Source: Chondrus crispus
Taxonomy: Eukaryota > Rhodophyta > Florideophyceae > Gigartinales > Gigartinaceae
NCBI RefSeq assembly: GCF_000350225.1
Contig: NW_005179103.1
Span: 1 to 64,000, forward strand
DNA length: 64,000 bases
Direction of reading: 5' to 3'
The number at the start of each line of letters is the position of its first letter. The stretch's first letter is position 1. Below, piece after piece: positions 1 to 11,548 of the stretch. The notes below the pieces were generated by a model. It was not told the origin of the DNA. It made no database searches and saw nothing but the letters and a program-made list of their open reading frames with translations. A program made the position numbers and the translations under genes.

Positions 1-199
1 TGGTACCGTTCTCCCTTCGAGAGGAAAAAATGCCCTCTTTATACGTCCCAACAAGCACCCGCGCCGTTTGCCCTATGAAAAAGTCCAGGAATATCTGCGG
101 CGTTGGAAACCAAACCAACAGTGCCATTCAACAAGTCACGACAAGACTCGCTTCTTACAGGACTCTCAGTGCAGATTGCGTACTGCCTATTTAAGCTAA
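1..199 (+). CDS. possible 3' end of an unrecognised gene (partial at the window edge)
   Basis: An open frame runs from base 2 to a TAA at 197-199, giving about 65 residues with no start in view. The translation is rich in Arg, Lys, Gln and Pro, is not low in complexity, and looks more protein-like than the frames to its right. No domain was recognised. The length is within what chance allows, so this is a weak call. The sequence to the left of the window would decide it. Confidence 0.2.
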   Translation, partial: GTVLPSRGKNALFIRPNKHPRRLPYEKVQEYLRRWKPNQQCHSTSHDKTRFLQDSQCRLRTAYLS

Positions 200-3100
200 C
201 ACGCTCGCCAAAGGTCCGTCTTATCGTGTGGAGAGCAAACTAACCACAATCAGATATAGATACGTCCTCGCGATCTTTGACTTTTGCTCTAGGCCAAACG
301 GCGCCACACCATCGGCCCATTGAACACCGCTCCATATTATCGATGCCCAAGTCCACAACGTAAAGTTACACCTGTTAGACGGAGCAGAAACCATCATACA
401 TAGATACGAACACTGAAACAATGTATTAATGCGCGCGGTACAGACGATGCACGAAGTGTCCCAAGACTCAGCATCGAGTTGATTTTCGTGCACACCAGAA
501 GTGGAGTGGGGACATTTTGTGAAACTAAAGGCAGGAGGTAGGGCATGCGGGTTTATTAGGGCTGAGGAGTCCATTTTCGGAGCTGAACGACTGCTGAATG
601 GTTAATATTTGTAGACGTATCTAGGACGTGGGCTCGTTGTCTCGTGGACGATCGTTGGACACTGCATGGTGTACAGACTACAGAGCGGGTTTGTGTATGC
701 AATAGGCACAGAGCTATGAAACAAGAGTGTTTCGCACTGGAACGCGAGGCGAGGAAGTGTACATGTGTGGCGTAGTAGCTTTTGGTGGAAGGAATTGTGA
801 TACGCTGAGGGATGGTGCGTACGGGCGCAGAGGAGGGCTTACGTCGATAGGGCAAAGGGGTGGAGAACATGATCGTAAGAGTAGTGGACCTGGACAGTGC
901 GTGCAACGAAGGCTGCGAATACGTACAGTACAGTACGTTGGCAATGTGGCGAGTTGGGATAGAAGGGGGTGCATCTAGAAAATAGGGCACCGTTGGTGAC
1001 GAAGCCTTGAGGATGGAGATAGTGGCAGTGGTTTGTCGGGGGTAGAACCCTAGGCATACTGCGAGGGAACTGTGAAGTGACAAGATAGAGACTCGAGATG
1101 ACGATGGAGATGAAATTGGGGGAGGGGAGAACGGATCGCTGAAGATCAGAAGATGGAGGAACAGTCTTACATTGACGTGGGGAGGGATGAGGAGGGGTGG
1201 TAGGAATTCAAGAGATGAGCACGGAAATTTATAAATAGGGTCCGGGCGGGGGCGAAGTGATATGACAGTAGGAAACAAGGTGAAGACACCTGTATGAGCG
1301 GAAGAGGTCGGTGTCAGCACTGCGTCAGAACAAGCGTCAGGCGGCTCAGGCTGACAAACTTGAGATCGGAATCGGCATTGTGCGATATACGGCGCGACGA
1401 CAGTAATTTGGGCCAATTATCTCCCCGACACCCCCCGTCCACCTGAACTACGTTGCCATGCCACACAGCCCTCCTTTCATCTGAATTTCATCCCTTCCAT
1501 CCTCACTCGCCCACTGGCATTACGTCACTTTTGAAGCCTGCACATTCTACGCGTCTCTGCCTGCATCCCCCCCTCCCCATTCCCGCCAAGCTGCCACGAT
1601 TTCGAATTCATTCAAATCTAAATACTGTACCATCGCAAGAATCCTCCCCTTCCATCAACATTCTCCAAACTCCAAGCACCCTATCCAGATAACAACGCTT
1701 GAGTCGTTCCTGGGTTCTTTTTCGTGCTTCCCGCACTTTCTCTCTGCGCCCCGCCGCCATCTATCGCTGCCCAACGTCTACGCGACGCTTCGCACAACTC
1801 ATGCTGAGCAGCATTCCATAGTCTCGTGCAACCCTCCATGCAAACAGCCCTGCATTAATCCTTCTACAATTCAAATACAATTTCGCCTGCCATTGAACTT
1901 AAACTGTAACCAAGTCCCCTCAGAAGTTTGGTAAACTGTGGAGGCCTTCTGTAACCCTTTCTATTTCCGCCCATCTCGCCCCACCGCTTCCCTAGATCGA
2001 AACACGTCTCACGTCCTCCGAACGTTCTTCTCTACAGACACCCTGCTCGCCTTGCGCTGTTTGTTTGTTGCGATTCCTTCTCACACCGCACAAAACACCT
2101 CGGCTCAACAAAAAACGCAATGTTAAACCTACTTTAAATCATCCATTGTATGGGACTGTGCCACATAGGTATGGTCTGGAAGCTCGGCCTTCGACGTTTG
2201 ACACTCACATAGTTCCAACAACACAGTCTGCCTCACCTTAGAAAAAGGACCTCCTTTATTCCTTTTTACCGTCCCGTAGTCTGCTGTACAGTACTGCACT
2301 AGACGCGGGCTATGAGAAGTGTTCAAGTGCAGCCTATTTTCAGTTGCACACTGTTCAACGTCAGGATGTGAGAGTCCGGGCCAGATGGGTGCCTTCTCCC
2401 CGGTTTTCATTGAATCAATACACAATTGCAGTATCGAACGTTTCTCCGGAAACCATATTTATGTTCACAATGTTCACAGATAGACGTCGAAAGCCCCGGA
2501 AGAGACTAAAACCATCCATCATGCAGGACGTCGTCGTTACAACACGACATGGCAGTTGCCAAACCCATGGACGATTCTTATATAACAAGTGCTTTGTATC
2601 AGAATCTTACAGTTAAAACTGTCGTTGTTCATTGTGGTATCTAGTCAGCTTTCGGTGCTCTTTCTCTGTTTCCTGCGAACGCAGATTAGTGCAGTATATA
2701 GCATAGAAAAAGGGATCCATAGTGTATGTACAGCCAGACAGCTGCACAGCTTGTTCAGAAAAACAAAGTTAATGCACGACATGACACAACACTGGGTAAT
2801 AGATACGGCGCATACGTTACGACTGTACTGGTGTCATTACAGTGGAAATATCGCAAGGACCAAACGTACACACATGCGTAGCCACGAGTGCTTGATACGG
2901 AACTGCAAAATGAGAACGTTCGCCCAGTTGCTAAGAAATGGGTTGGTCAACGCGAAGTAGTTTCGTGGTCTGGCGGTAATTGTTTGGAGCTACGGCGCGG
3001 AGGGGAAATTGTCCGCCGCTCCATTTACTCCACTACTTGTACGGTATCAGCTGAAACAGCTTTCCAGAAGAGACGACAAAGACTGTAACTTTATGACCTC

Positions 3101-6100
3101 GCATGACAGTTGCGCCACGTCCCCATTGCCAGCGTGTGCCTAATGTACCTGCCCCCAGTGCTTTTCGATCGGATCCCCGTGTCTCATAGAATAAACTAAA
3201 TTACACGAAAATGAATTCAGGACAGCACGAGAAACCCTCAAGTAATGGCATTACAGCGCACCTTCCTTTCCACAAATCGTCCACGTTTCTTCAACTGTGC
3301 CCCTCAACGAAACCTCATCCGCCCCCGCCCACAGCACCCTTCTACAGTATTCAAAATTTACAGTTGGGCCCGTTCGAGTATCTCGTATTTGAATATTAAA
3401 TTGTATCTCTTGCTTACTACAACATATACGTGGGACACGTATATAACCTGTCAAAAGATGGGAAATAACAGTACAGTAGTTCAATGAACTACTGAAGAGT
3501 CCATACATGCATAGCCAGAGTCTACAGAAGAGAACTTTCCTTATGCCTCATACTGTATCGGGGGCTCCAATAACCTCTTTTGCCAAAAACTGTATATATA
3601 TATTTATATATATATATTAATGTTCTAATTCAAACTATCATTTTGGACACAGTTCCATTAACGCATTTGCCTTGGGCTTAATGAATAGCATCTTGCTCAA
3701 GACCAGGACAGCAGATTTTATGCATTAAATGTGTTTAAATTCAGCTGGAAGTAATGGCAAAAGATACCAAAGCGTGCTCCAGAGCGCTCATTCTTCAGAC
3801 TTCCCAAAACGCAAAGAGGGATGGGCAGTTCTCATGCAATGTGAGTAGTTGCAAAGAAGTCGTGAGTTCCAGTGTAGGGTGTTACCCTTCCCAGTCTTAT
3901 CAAACAACTTGCGGTGCAGCAAAAGGGACTTCAAAAGTGACTTCTTAGAAGCCCAAAATTTAGCTAAACACTCGAGAGCACGCTCTTTTGGACAGTCGCA
4001 GCGCATTGTAACCTCCTTTAAGCCACTGCATTGCCAAACACTTTACTCACCTAGAAAACAACACTAAAGAGCAGGCACTGCAGTAGCTCCTGCTGTTGTC
4101 GGAAAGACGAAAAAGAACATTCACTTGCGCCCACTCCTGTAGGAAGAATAAGCGGAGGTGCCAAACCTTCATAAACGAGCACGAATTGACGCACAGCAAG
4201 TTTGACATGCAAATGCAGTTTGGGGATAAGGGTTGAGCTGAAGTTTGGTTTGAGTAGGCTGTTCTCGATAATGCCTCTAGTCCACTGCAAGTTCCGTAGA
4301 TGCCCTGCATCAGCTACAATATAAGGAAATACCGAACCAAATCCATCCCCAATTGCCCCACTCCAGTCCTTTCTCCCCATACCCTCTCGACACCCTTTTC
4401 GCGTGAAACAAGCCATACTCCGTCATATCCCACCGGAAGCACACTCATTTCAACCCTATTCTACTTTAAATGACCTCTTGGCGTCTTGGCCCCGCTCCGT
4501 TCTACCAATGACCCTGTTAAGCTCAAGGCAGTACTTCCGATAACATATTCCGCACGTTTGCTTTGATCTATTGCTGGCTTCAGTCGACTAAACAGAAGCT
4601 AATATTTTTGGTCCAACACCTTCTTCATGTCAGAAAGCTTCTTTTTCCTGGGTTGGCCCTCATGTTTTGCGCATTGTTTCGTGCGGCAACAACATTCACA
4701 CAGGAAAGCATTGACAAGATATAGCCCAGTTCCATACTGCATGTCAAGACCAGCTTGGCCTCTTCAAGATGGCGCAGCGCATCCTTCGGCCCTATTTCAA
4801 AAGAACTGAAGTCATCGTCGGATCCAGTAAAATGCTTCAAAATTTCCCTCTCTCTCTTCAGCAATTAAAACATTGACAGAGCTCTCTTGTGGCGCACTTT
4901 TCTTGCCGTTCGGAGTTTCGATGAGGCATGTCAATTGGCCCTGTTATTATCCAACTACTACTCCTACAACAAGTAAAGGCACAACTTGTTAGATTATTTG
5001 TTTCAGGACAACCACCGTTCATGTTCAGAGAGCATACAGCATAGGTCGAAGTCAACTGCTCCTATCAGGCCACTCAGAAGACCAGGGTTTCTCGCAGTCC
5101 GCTATTCCCTTTCTTAGATCCGTTCAGCCGCATTTGCAGTAAACTCGCTGTTGAGGTAATTTTCATCGTGGCCACTCGTTGAGAGCATTTACAGCATTTC
5201 AGCAGTATTCAACAGACGATCAGCATTCATTCAGCCTCGCTATTGACGACATGAACTTTAAGATAGTTCACAGCCACACGAAACTTCCTTTCTGTGATTT
5301 CATGCGTAGCTACAAGCCCGAAACAGTTTAACTCGTTCTGGAGAAAGTAACAACTTCTTCTGTGAAGCTCGCAAGATGCGCTCAATACATTGGTATGGGA
5401 AAAACAGACAGGATACACAGATAGCTCTCAGATAGATGCGTTGTTAGCTCTCTGATTTTTCGTGATGCTGATTCGAAAACTATATTTTTTTTTTTGACTC
5501 TGCATGGCTATAGTGTTCAAATAGTCCAATAAATTGCTCATCTCTTTGCACTTTATGAGTTTGACGAACAATTCCATTGTTTTCGCTGAGTGAACCTTGC
5601 GCTAAAATTCTTGTAAGTTCCAGTCGAGCTTTGGAGATGTTTCAACTATGACATAGTCTTGCAGAACGAAATTTGCTTCTCTTGGAAAGAGTGTCAAATT
5701 AGGTACGAATGTGATACTGCAAGAGATTCAACTGAAGGTTTTAAAGTCTTGAGACACCTGAAAACAAATATCCAAAAAAGAAGGGAGTACAAACATCATT
5801 CTATATGTACTGGTAATAAGGACTTCTTGTAATCTATCAAAACTTACACCTGAAGAACGAACTGAGTACCTCAAGTCGTTTCTGATCTTTGAAAAACGAA
5901 CATGCTGTACACTCCAAAATTTGTCTACAGTATTCTGCAAAAGCCGTCGTTCACGAGACTACGTAACACCCTAAATTATTGTATCGCGTTTTTGACACAC
6001 TGCACTTCATGCGATTCAGCATGAGTTGCCGACAGAACGTTCACATCGAGTTGTTGGTCTTCGTAGAGCTTCATCTCGCTTCAGCGATTCTCGTAGAGAA

Positions 6101-6298
6101 AAATTGACAATCAAGCGCTGAGGTCTGAAGAAGAGAGGCCGCTAGTTTCCCTTTGCGAACGTTGAAGTGCCCGCATGAATTTCGGACTTCTGATTTAAAT
6201 TTAAACCGGGTATTAATGGGCGCAGCCAACAGCAATTATGCCTTAAATTGCAACAAATGTGATAACTGTAAAGACGATATGCCCCTCGTACAGTATAA
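200..6298. other. 6-kb stretch with no supportable gene
   Basis: No frame in this stretch looks coding. The longest one (minus strand, about 556-1416) has no ATG start, is rich in Ser, Pro, Thr and Leu, and follows from the purine-rich composition of the plus strand. Visible features are a composition switch near 1410 (purine-rich plus strand to the left, pyrimidine-rich to the right), a TATAAATA at 1230-1237 followed by GGG, a TA microsatellite near 3600, a run of T near 5485, and many TACTGTA/TACAGTA words. It may hold intergenic DNA, untranslated regions or old repeats. Confidence 0.5.
3593..3618. repeat. TA microsatellite
   Basis: An almost pure alternating TA tract of about 26 bases with one TTTA interruption. 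It lies in an AT-richer part of the gene-poor left region. Confidence 0.9.
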
Positions 6299-7062
6299 GA
6301 GCATCTCCACCGCATGGGCAAATTGTTTCTATATTTGGACACTTGTCAGGCTCCCACATGGGCATTCGTTTTGCGCATTCCGTTTGCGAAAGTACCACAA
6401 ATCGCCGCTGCGCAAATCGCGTCGCGGTCTCCACCGCGCACTGCGTCGCACCCGCCCCCGATCCGCGCCCAGACTTCCCGCGCCCCGACTTCTGGGCCGC
6501 CCCCCACCCCGACCAGCAGGACACAAAGCCGAGGTCCAGTTCGTCGACGCTGACCTCTTCCACCCAGACTTGTCCTCGCCGCCCGAAGCGTACCCGGCCG
6601 CGTCGCCACCCACGCCTTTGCCAGATGGTCGAGTTCAGATAGCCCCCATCCACGCCCGCGGACTCCCATAATAAATGAGTGTTAACGCGTGCACAATGTC
6701 TGCGTGCGGGTGGATGCGGGCATGTGCAGTGCGAGCATAGACCGTCCACTGCGCATTTGGCATGCTCAGACGTTTTGGGCGGGTCAGGTGTACCCGTGGC
6801 TTCCCGCGTTCTTGCTGTTTCGGTGTCTAAAAGTAACAAAAAATCAGCCCGTTCAAGCAGAGGAGTGTTGCCAAAAAATGGGATTTGTGACGTGACGCGC
6901 CACAAAATCAAAAAATATGTGTGCCGTCAAGACACAAATCCTATTTATCATACGATTTGTGAAACAGATTTGTGTGCAGATTTGCGCGGTGGAGACCAAA
7001 CTCAAGCCTGAGTCGCCATATTTTAGAAATGGCCACAATTTGCCTGCGCGGTGGAGATGCTC
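6299..7062. mobile_element. short non-autonomous DNA transposon (MITE-like), PIF/Harbinger-style target duplication
   Basis: The two ends are inverted repeats: 6299-6326 and 7035-7062 match at 25 of 28 positions, starting with 15 identical bases (GAGCATCTCCACCGC). The direct flanks are TAA at 6296-6298 and TAA at 7063-7065, a 3-base duplication of the kind PIF/Harbinger elements make. A second perfect 15-base inverted pair, GGTCTCCACCGCGCA, sits at 6426-6440 and 6983-6997, so the word CTCCACCGC occurs twice at each end in opposing orientation, a plausible transposase-binding arrangement. The 764-base interior is GC-rich and has long frames on both strands, but none resembles a transposase. 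Its ends resemble those of the larger transposon at 7441-10156. Confidence 0.8.
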
Positions 7063-7440
7063 TAACAACCTTGCACATGTCTATATATTCAAACCATTTG
7101 TGAACCGCGTGATGCAGGACCTGACATGGTCACATGTAAGGTCACGTAGAGCTCCAAAGCCCCTGAAAAGACCAAAATTCAACGCACTGACATCACCAGA
7201 ACAACCATTGCTCGCAAAGATTTTAGAAGTAGTCACACGAAGTCCCAAAAACTGGAAATACTGATTCATTCTGTTGCAGCTCCAAGATTGCAGCAAAAGC
7301 GAATCAATAGTGGGTTTACGCAAGCAGAATTCTGCAATGATTTTTTCAAAATTCTGCAATACGTATGAGAGGTGTCAAAAGATGCAGAATTCTGCAATGA
7401 AGCTGTGAGGAATATTGCCGAAAAGTGCGCAGTTATGATA
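7063..7440. other. spacer between two DNA transposons, with short palindromes
   Basis: No gene is recognised. The perfect 14-base palindrome TGCAGAATTCTGCA lies near 7384-7397, and a near copy (AGCAGAATTCTGCA) lies about 60 bases before it. Confidence 0.5.
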
Positions 7441-10156
7441 GAGCATCACCACCGGTAGGTGATCAAATGACCAAACAACAACACTTGGCACGTTTTTTCT
7501 AGAACTCAATTGGCTGGTGGGAATTTGGTGGTTTGGTCATTTGGTAATTTGATATCTCAAAAAGAACAGTGCCACCGGTAAGAACCAAATACTGTAACTT
7601 CCCCATCGGCAAAATTTGGGCATGTTTGGGCACCTCCCAAAATCTTTAATTTCACTATCAAAAACACATCTTTTTTGACGAATTTTTTTCTTGACGCCTC
7701 GAAGCTCGTCCGGCTCAATTTGGGCATCCCTTCCTTGTCCAACTCAACGAAGTTGCGACAAACCGAGCAGACTTTTTGCCGCTGAGTGCGCGCTCCTCGC
7801 AGAGAAAGTCGGTGGAGAACTCATACGCGTCATCAAACCATGTTCTCGCTACCTCCCTATGCTAATATCGTCTAACGAATGAGGAAAGTCACTTTCCAAA
7901 TTTCGCGCTACAGTGACCTCTCTGGCGTCGGATTCGTTCTCTTTGTCCCCACTCTGGTTCGCCCTGCTGCTGATGTCCGCCCTCACTTCCCCTTACTATG
8001 TCGAAGATCCCAAAACGGACGCCGGAATAGAACGAAATGGCGTTTTAGACGCGTTGGAGGTCAGCAATGCCGCCTTCTGCGCCTCACCACCATTTTGGCG
8101 ATATTTGAGAGTTGCTTTTGCGACTTTTGGCGGAGAAACTTCTGCCGTCAGTATCTTCTGCACCGGGTAGTTAGAATGCAAAACTGACGCCACTTCGGCA
8201 AGCGAGCGAAACGCGGGAATCGAGCCATTTGTCAGTTTGTGTATGCGTTCCTGTAGCATTATATTTTCCTTTTTCGTTTTGTGCGTCTTCATTCCGAGCC
8301 AAAGATTCCTTGTCGAGAGCCCTGGTATCAGAGACTAATGTGGAGGAGCCTTCCGATCCGGGAATTGGCACAAATTGCATAAATCTATAATTCATCGGCC
8401 ACATCCCGCAGACAACGAAAGCTTTTTGTGCATTTTCCGCTGTGATGGACTGAAACCCCGCAACAGCCACTTTGATCTTGTAAGCTGTGTTTCCCCAAGC
8501 CAAGTGGCTCATGGCAAGCAACTCATGCCGCGTCTTGCGAATAGTTTGCTGAAACCGCCGATTCACAAACTGGTCGCAAGGCTGAGAAATGTGCGTTGTA
8601 TTGGCTAGAAGCCTTACAACGACAATTTTCATGCTTTCGCATGCCTCGAGCCACTTACTTCCATGGCAAGAACTGTGCCCGTTCACCAATAGAAGAATTG
8701 ACTTGTCTTGCGCCATTGTTTTCTGCGCGTGAGTATTAATGTGTTCGACAATATTGAGAATAATTCGCCAGTCACCTGAGCCACATTTTGTCATATGCAA
8801 AGCCGTGTCTGGCGGGAACCATCCTTGCTTGACAGTGTCAGCTATTAACTCTTGCTTGACAGTGTCAGACATTAATTAATCCCCTACTCCATTAATCCCC
8901 TCCTCTGACACAACCAATGTGGAACGCCATCTTTGTTCGAAAAGTCCTCTTTGTCCAGGGGTCTCTTCCAGGACTCCATCACGCGATTTCCGGAGGCGAC
9001 TAAGAATAGTGGGGCAGTATTGCCGCAAGCTTTAACTGCAATTCCAGCCGTCAAATGCTTTCCGGGGTCCTGTATACTTCTTCGAGCCCCTCCGCCGTTG
9101 GTGGTTGATGACGCGTAGCACCTTACTTTTCGGTCGTGTTCCCCAGACACTGACGTTTCGTCCCAATTGCATATGCGCTTGGGATCCAAAAAAAGGGAGG
9201 GGTCTTGTTTCTCAATTTTGCTTGAGAGCACTCTCGAGTGTGGCAAAGTGGGCGTAGTTCTGGGCTGAGAGGCGAGCACTGGATACATTTTTCGGCACAC
9301 AGTATGCCAGGGATCTATTACGAGCTCTAAAAGCTCTGATGGTGTCAGAGGAGGGCAATCCTGTGGCGTAGTGTGCTGTTCTGTCATGTGCAATACGCGC
9401 GTGTACGGAGATGATTGTGTCGTTGTCTACTACGAAGCCCTGCTGCGCGGCTTGGATAGCACTGTGGGCGATGAGTTTTTCTTCAGAAGACGAGAGTACG
9501 GGTTTGCGGCCGGGATGGTGCTCCTCCAGAATGAGAAGCTTTTCGAGGGTCGACTTATCGGAAGTGTTATATGCTTTCTTGATGCGTGTGGCTGTTGTTC
9601 TGGAAACGTTGGTCTTTTTAGAGCCCTTCAGAGCAGAATGGCGCTCCCGTATGCAGAAAAGCACCTGTTCCCTTCGAGAACGCTCGACTTTTCTTCGAGC
9701 GATCCTTTTTTGTTGGCTACAGTTTGTGGCATAATTTGTTTCAGGCGCAGCGGAGGGGTTTGGGACTGAGCACGGTTCCACGGCTGAGAGCTGGCTGAGT
9801 ATGGATAGCTGAGGTGGACGGTGGACTGAATGGGATTAAATGATACGTGTGTGTTTGTAATTTGAGGGGTGCCCAAATTGTGCTATTACCCAAATTGAGC
9901 CGATGAGGAAGGTATAGTACGCTTCGTCCTGGGGGTTGCAGGGAAGCCGTTTCGTGTGACCAATGAGCCTTGAACAACTGGATTGTCCAGGGTATCAAAT
10001 TACGAAGAAACGGAACCTAATTCTTGATATTTGGTTCCGATATTTGGCTCCGAACCAAACATTTGATGATTTGGTCGGACCGGTGGGGATGTCAATCCAC
10101 ATCAAATCATCAAATTTTGGTTATTGGGTTATTTGATTTTACCGGTGGTGATGCTC
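7441..10156 (-). mobile_element. pogo/Tigger-like DNA transposon, decayed
   Basis: The ends are inverted repeats: 17 identical bases at 7441-7457 and 10140-10156 (GAGCATCACCACCGGTA), followed by weaker matching over about 20 more bases rich in CAAAT and CCAAA words. TA lies directly outside the left end, and TTA outside the right, so a TA duplication with one extra base is possible. Inside, on the minus strand, is a decayed transposase with an N-terminal helix-turn-helix region and a DDE_1-type catalytic region, typical of pogo, Tigger and jerky-like elements. The element is 2,716 bases long. Its terminal bases closely resemble those of the short element at 6299-7062. Confidence 0.75.
8171..9781 (-). 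pseudogene. pogo-like DDE transposase, broken
   Basis: A DDE-superfamily transposase would cut and join element DNA in the nucleus. Reading right to left, the N-terminal part (9781 to about 9230) has a basic segment and a GRKPVLS..EEK helix-turn-helix motif typical of pogo/Tigger proteins. The next part (about 9230 to 8884) carries NWDET with the first catalytic Asp at 9160-9162. The last part (8872-8171) carries the LLLVNGHSS motif, where the usual second Asp is Asn (8681-8683), and the third Asp in SQPCDQF (8573-8575). The three parts lie in different frames, with shifts near 9230 and near 8875. A 27-base tandem duplication (8824-8841 and 8851-8868) lies beside the second shift. No clear ATG start is seen. 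The protein should be inactive. Confidence 0.8.
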
Positions 10157-10292
10157 TTAGAGAAAACCTCTGAAAAATTCGGAGACAGTTGTCCTACATG
10201 AGCGCGCCAAATAGTACTAGTATGCCATAATCCCTCGAACTCATGCTCTGTCACCCCATCCACCCTCACATCATCTTACTCCCATCCTCATT

Positions 10293-11059
10293 ATGCCCAA
10301 GGTCATATCTGTCGAAGCCCCTTCCCCTTCCGACTCTGCCGCGACAAGGACCGGGCGGCATTCTCGTTTTACCCCCGAAGAAGATCTTGTGCTCCTACGG
10401 GAGTTCTCTGCAGCAAATGCTCATGTTGCAGCGTTTGGTCAGAACGGTAAGAGATATGGCCAAGCTGCGAGAAATTTCAACGCTAATCCCTCCGTTGCCC
10501 AGACGGTGACTTGGAAAAGCGTGCGCGACGGCTACAAGCGACTGCAAGAGCAGTTCGACAAGAACGACAACGCGAACCAACGTCTTTCCGGTGTAGGAGG
10601 CGAGATTGGGGAGATGGAGGAGGTACTGATGGCAATTCGAGAGGCGCGCGATGACTTGGCTCTACAGAAGACTACCAAGAAGACCGTGCAGCAGGAGACG
10701 GATCGCGAGAAGGAAATGATTGGCGCAGGCCTGGTAGAGATGTCTCTTAAGCGAAGGACTGCTGACGATACCAGCGAGGAATCGATCGAAGAAGTCCCAG
10801 CGAGCGCGAGGAAGACTAAGCGCCTGAAACGAATGGAATCTGGTGGCGAGATTGAGCGCTTCGGAGCGCACCTGCGCGACGCGGACCTCGCGCGCATTGA
10901 TTTAGAGAGGGAAAGTTGGCACTCGAACGTGAGCGCCCCGAGGCTGATCGCGCTGAGCGCAAACGCGAGCGGAAGGAGCGACGCGAGGAGCGCGAGAAGA
11001 TGCAGGAGCTAAAGTTGGCTAAGTATAAACTCCTGATAGAGGCTCTTAATGGAAAGTAA
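10293..11059 (+). pseudogene. Myb/SANT-like DNA-binding protein of a Harbinger element
   Basis: In PIF/Harbinger elements this partner protein brings the nuclease to the element ends. The frame starts at an ATG (10293). Residues about 25-95 form a Myb/SANT-like region (FTPEEDLVLLREF near the start, then a Trp-containing helix, WKSVRDGYKRL). An acidic/basic stretch and a nuclear-localisation-like KTKRLKRM follow. The expected C-terminus, a charged Glu/Arg-rich helix ending KLAKYKLLIEALNGK at 11059, lies one frame away from the main frame, which instead ends at 11012 with an unrelated tail. This points to a single frameshift near 10915. The gene is convergent with the nuclease fragment on the other strand. 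Confidence 0.7.
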
Positions 11060-11123
11060 GGAAAGGGCTCGTAAACCCGCTTTCAAATGTTGTTTACTAA
11101 AGGAAAATGACTTTTTACCTACT

Positions 11124-11548
11124 TTATCTGCCAAGTTTCCGCTCGCGCCAAAGCTCGCAAGCTCGCATTCGCGGACTTGGTCCTCGCTCCTCGTCCTCCC
11201 GCGCGGAGCGAAGCTCCGCGCCGGCGGCGGAGGAGCGAGACCACCCAGTCCAATCCTTATGAGATAGGTAGTCTTCCAGAGTCGGCGGCGTGCAATTGAA
11301 GTACACAGCTACCTGGTTTCGATAGACGCAATTGCGCATATTACTGAGAAGCATCACCGCCAGGTAAAGGGACCCAACCGGAGACTCGGACACCTTCATC
11401 TTTCGCGTGAATTCCACCGTCGTAAAGTAGAGCTTGACCTCTTGGAATATCCACTCTACAGTTATGCGAGCAGAACACATAGCCTTGTTGAATGCGACTT
11501 GCTGCGCCGATAAATGGCTTCCCTGGAACGGAATTTCCATGAACCACC
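11124..11548 (-). pseudogene. Harbinger nuclease (DDE_Tnp_4), C-terminal fragment
   Basis: The minus-strand frame carries the C-terminal part of a PIF/Harbinger DDE nuclease. The segments FNKAMCSARITVEW, then YLAVMLLSNMRNCVY, then TPPTLEDYL are the characteristic end of this family, including the Glu-containing helix of the catalytic core (ITVEW). The conserved part spans about 11265-11548, and the frame runs on to a stop at 11124 through a GC-rich tail without family similarity. Everything upstream is missing because element A-II begins at 11549. The fragment cannot encode an active enzyme. Confidence 0.8.

Larger units (their letters stand above)
10157..11548. mobile_element. PIF/Harbinger transposon remnant cut by an LTR element
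   Basis: Two genes point towards each other: a Myb/SANT-like DNA-binding protein on the plus strand and the C-terminal part of a DDE_Tnp_4-type nuclease on the minus strand. This pair is the standard content of PIF/Harbinger elements, where both proteins are needed for movement. The nuclease gene stops abruptly at 11548, where the LTR of element A-II begins, so the retroelement landed inside it. The N-terminal part of the nuclease is not seen in this window. No terminal inverted repeat of this element was identified at its left side. Confidence 0.75.

Noticed and set aside
556-1416. 286-codon minus-strand frame
   Set aside because: It has no ATG start, is strongly biased to Ser/Pro/Thr/Leu from the local composition, and has no domain-like segment.
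6153-6911. Long overlapping frames on both strands
   Set aside because: They lie inside the GC-rich interior of the short transposon, overlap each other in several frames, and are Arg/Pro/Gly-rich composition artefacts.
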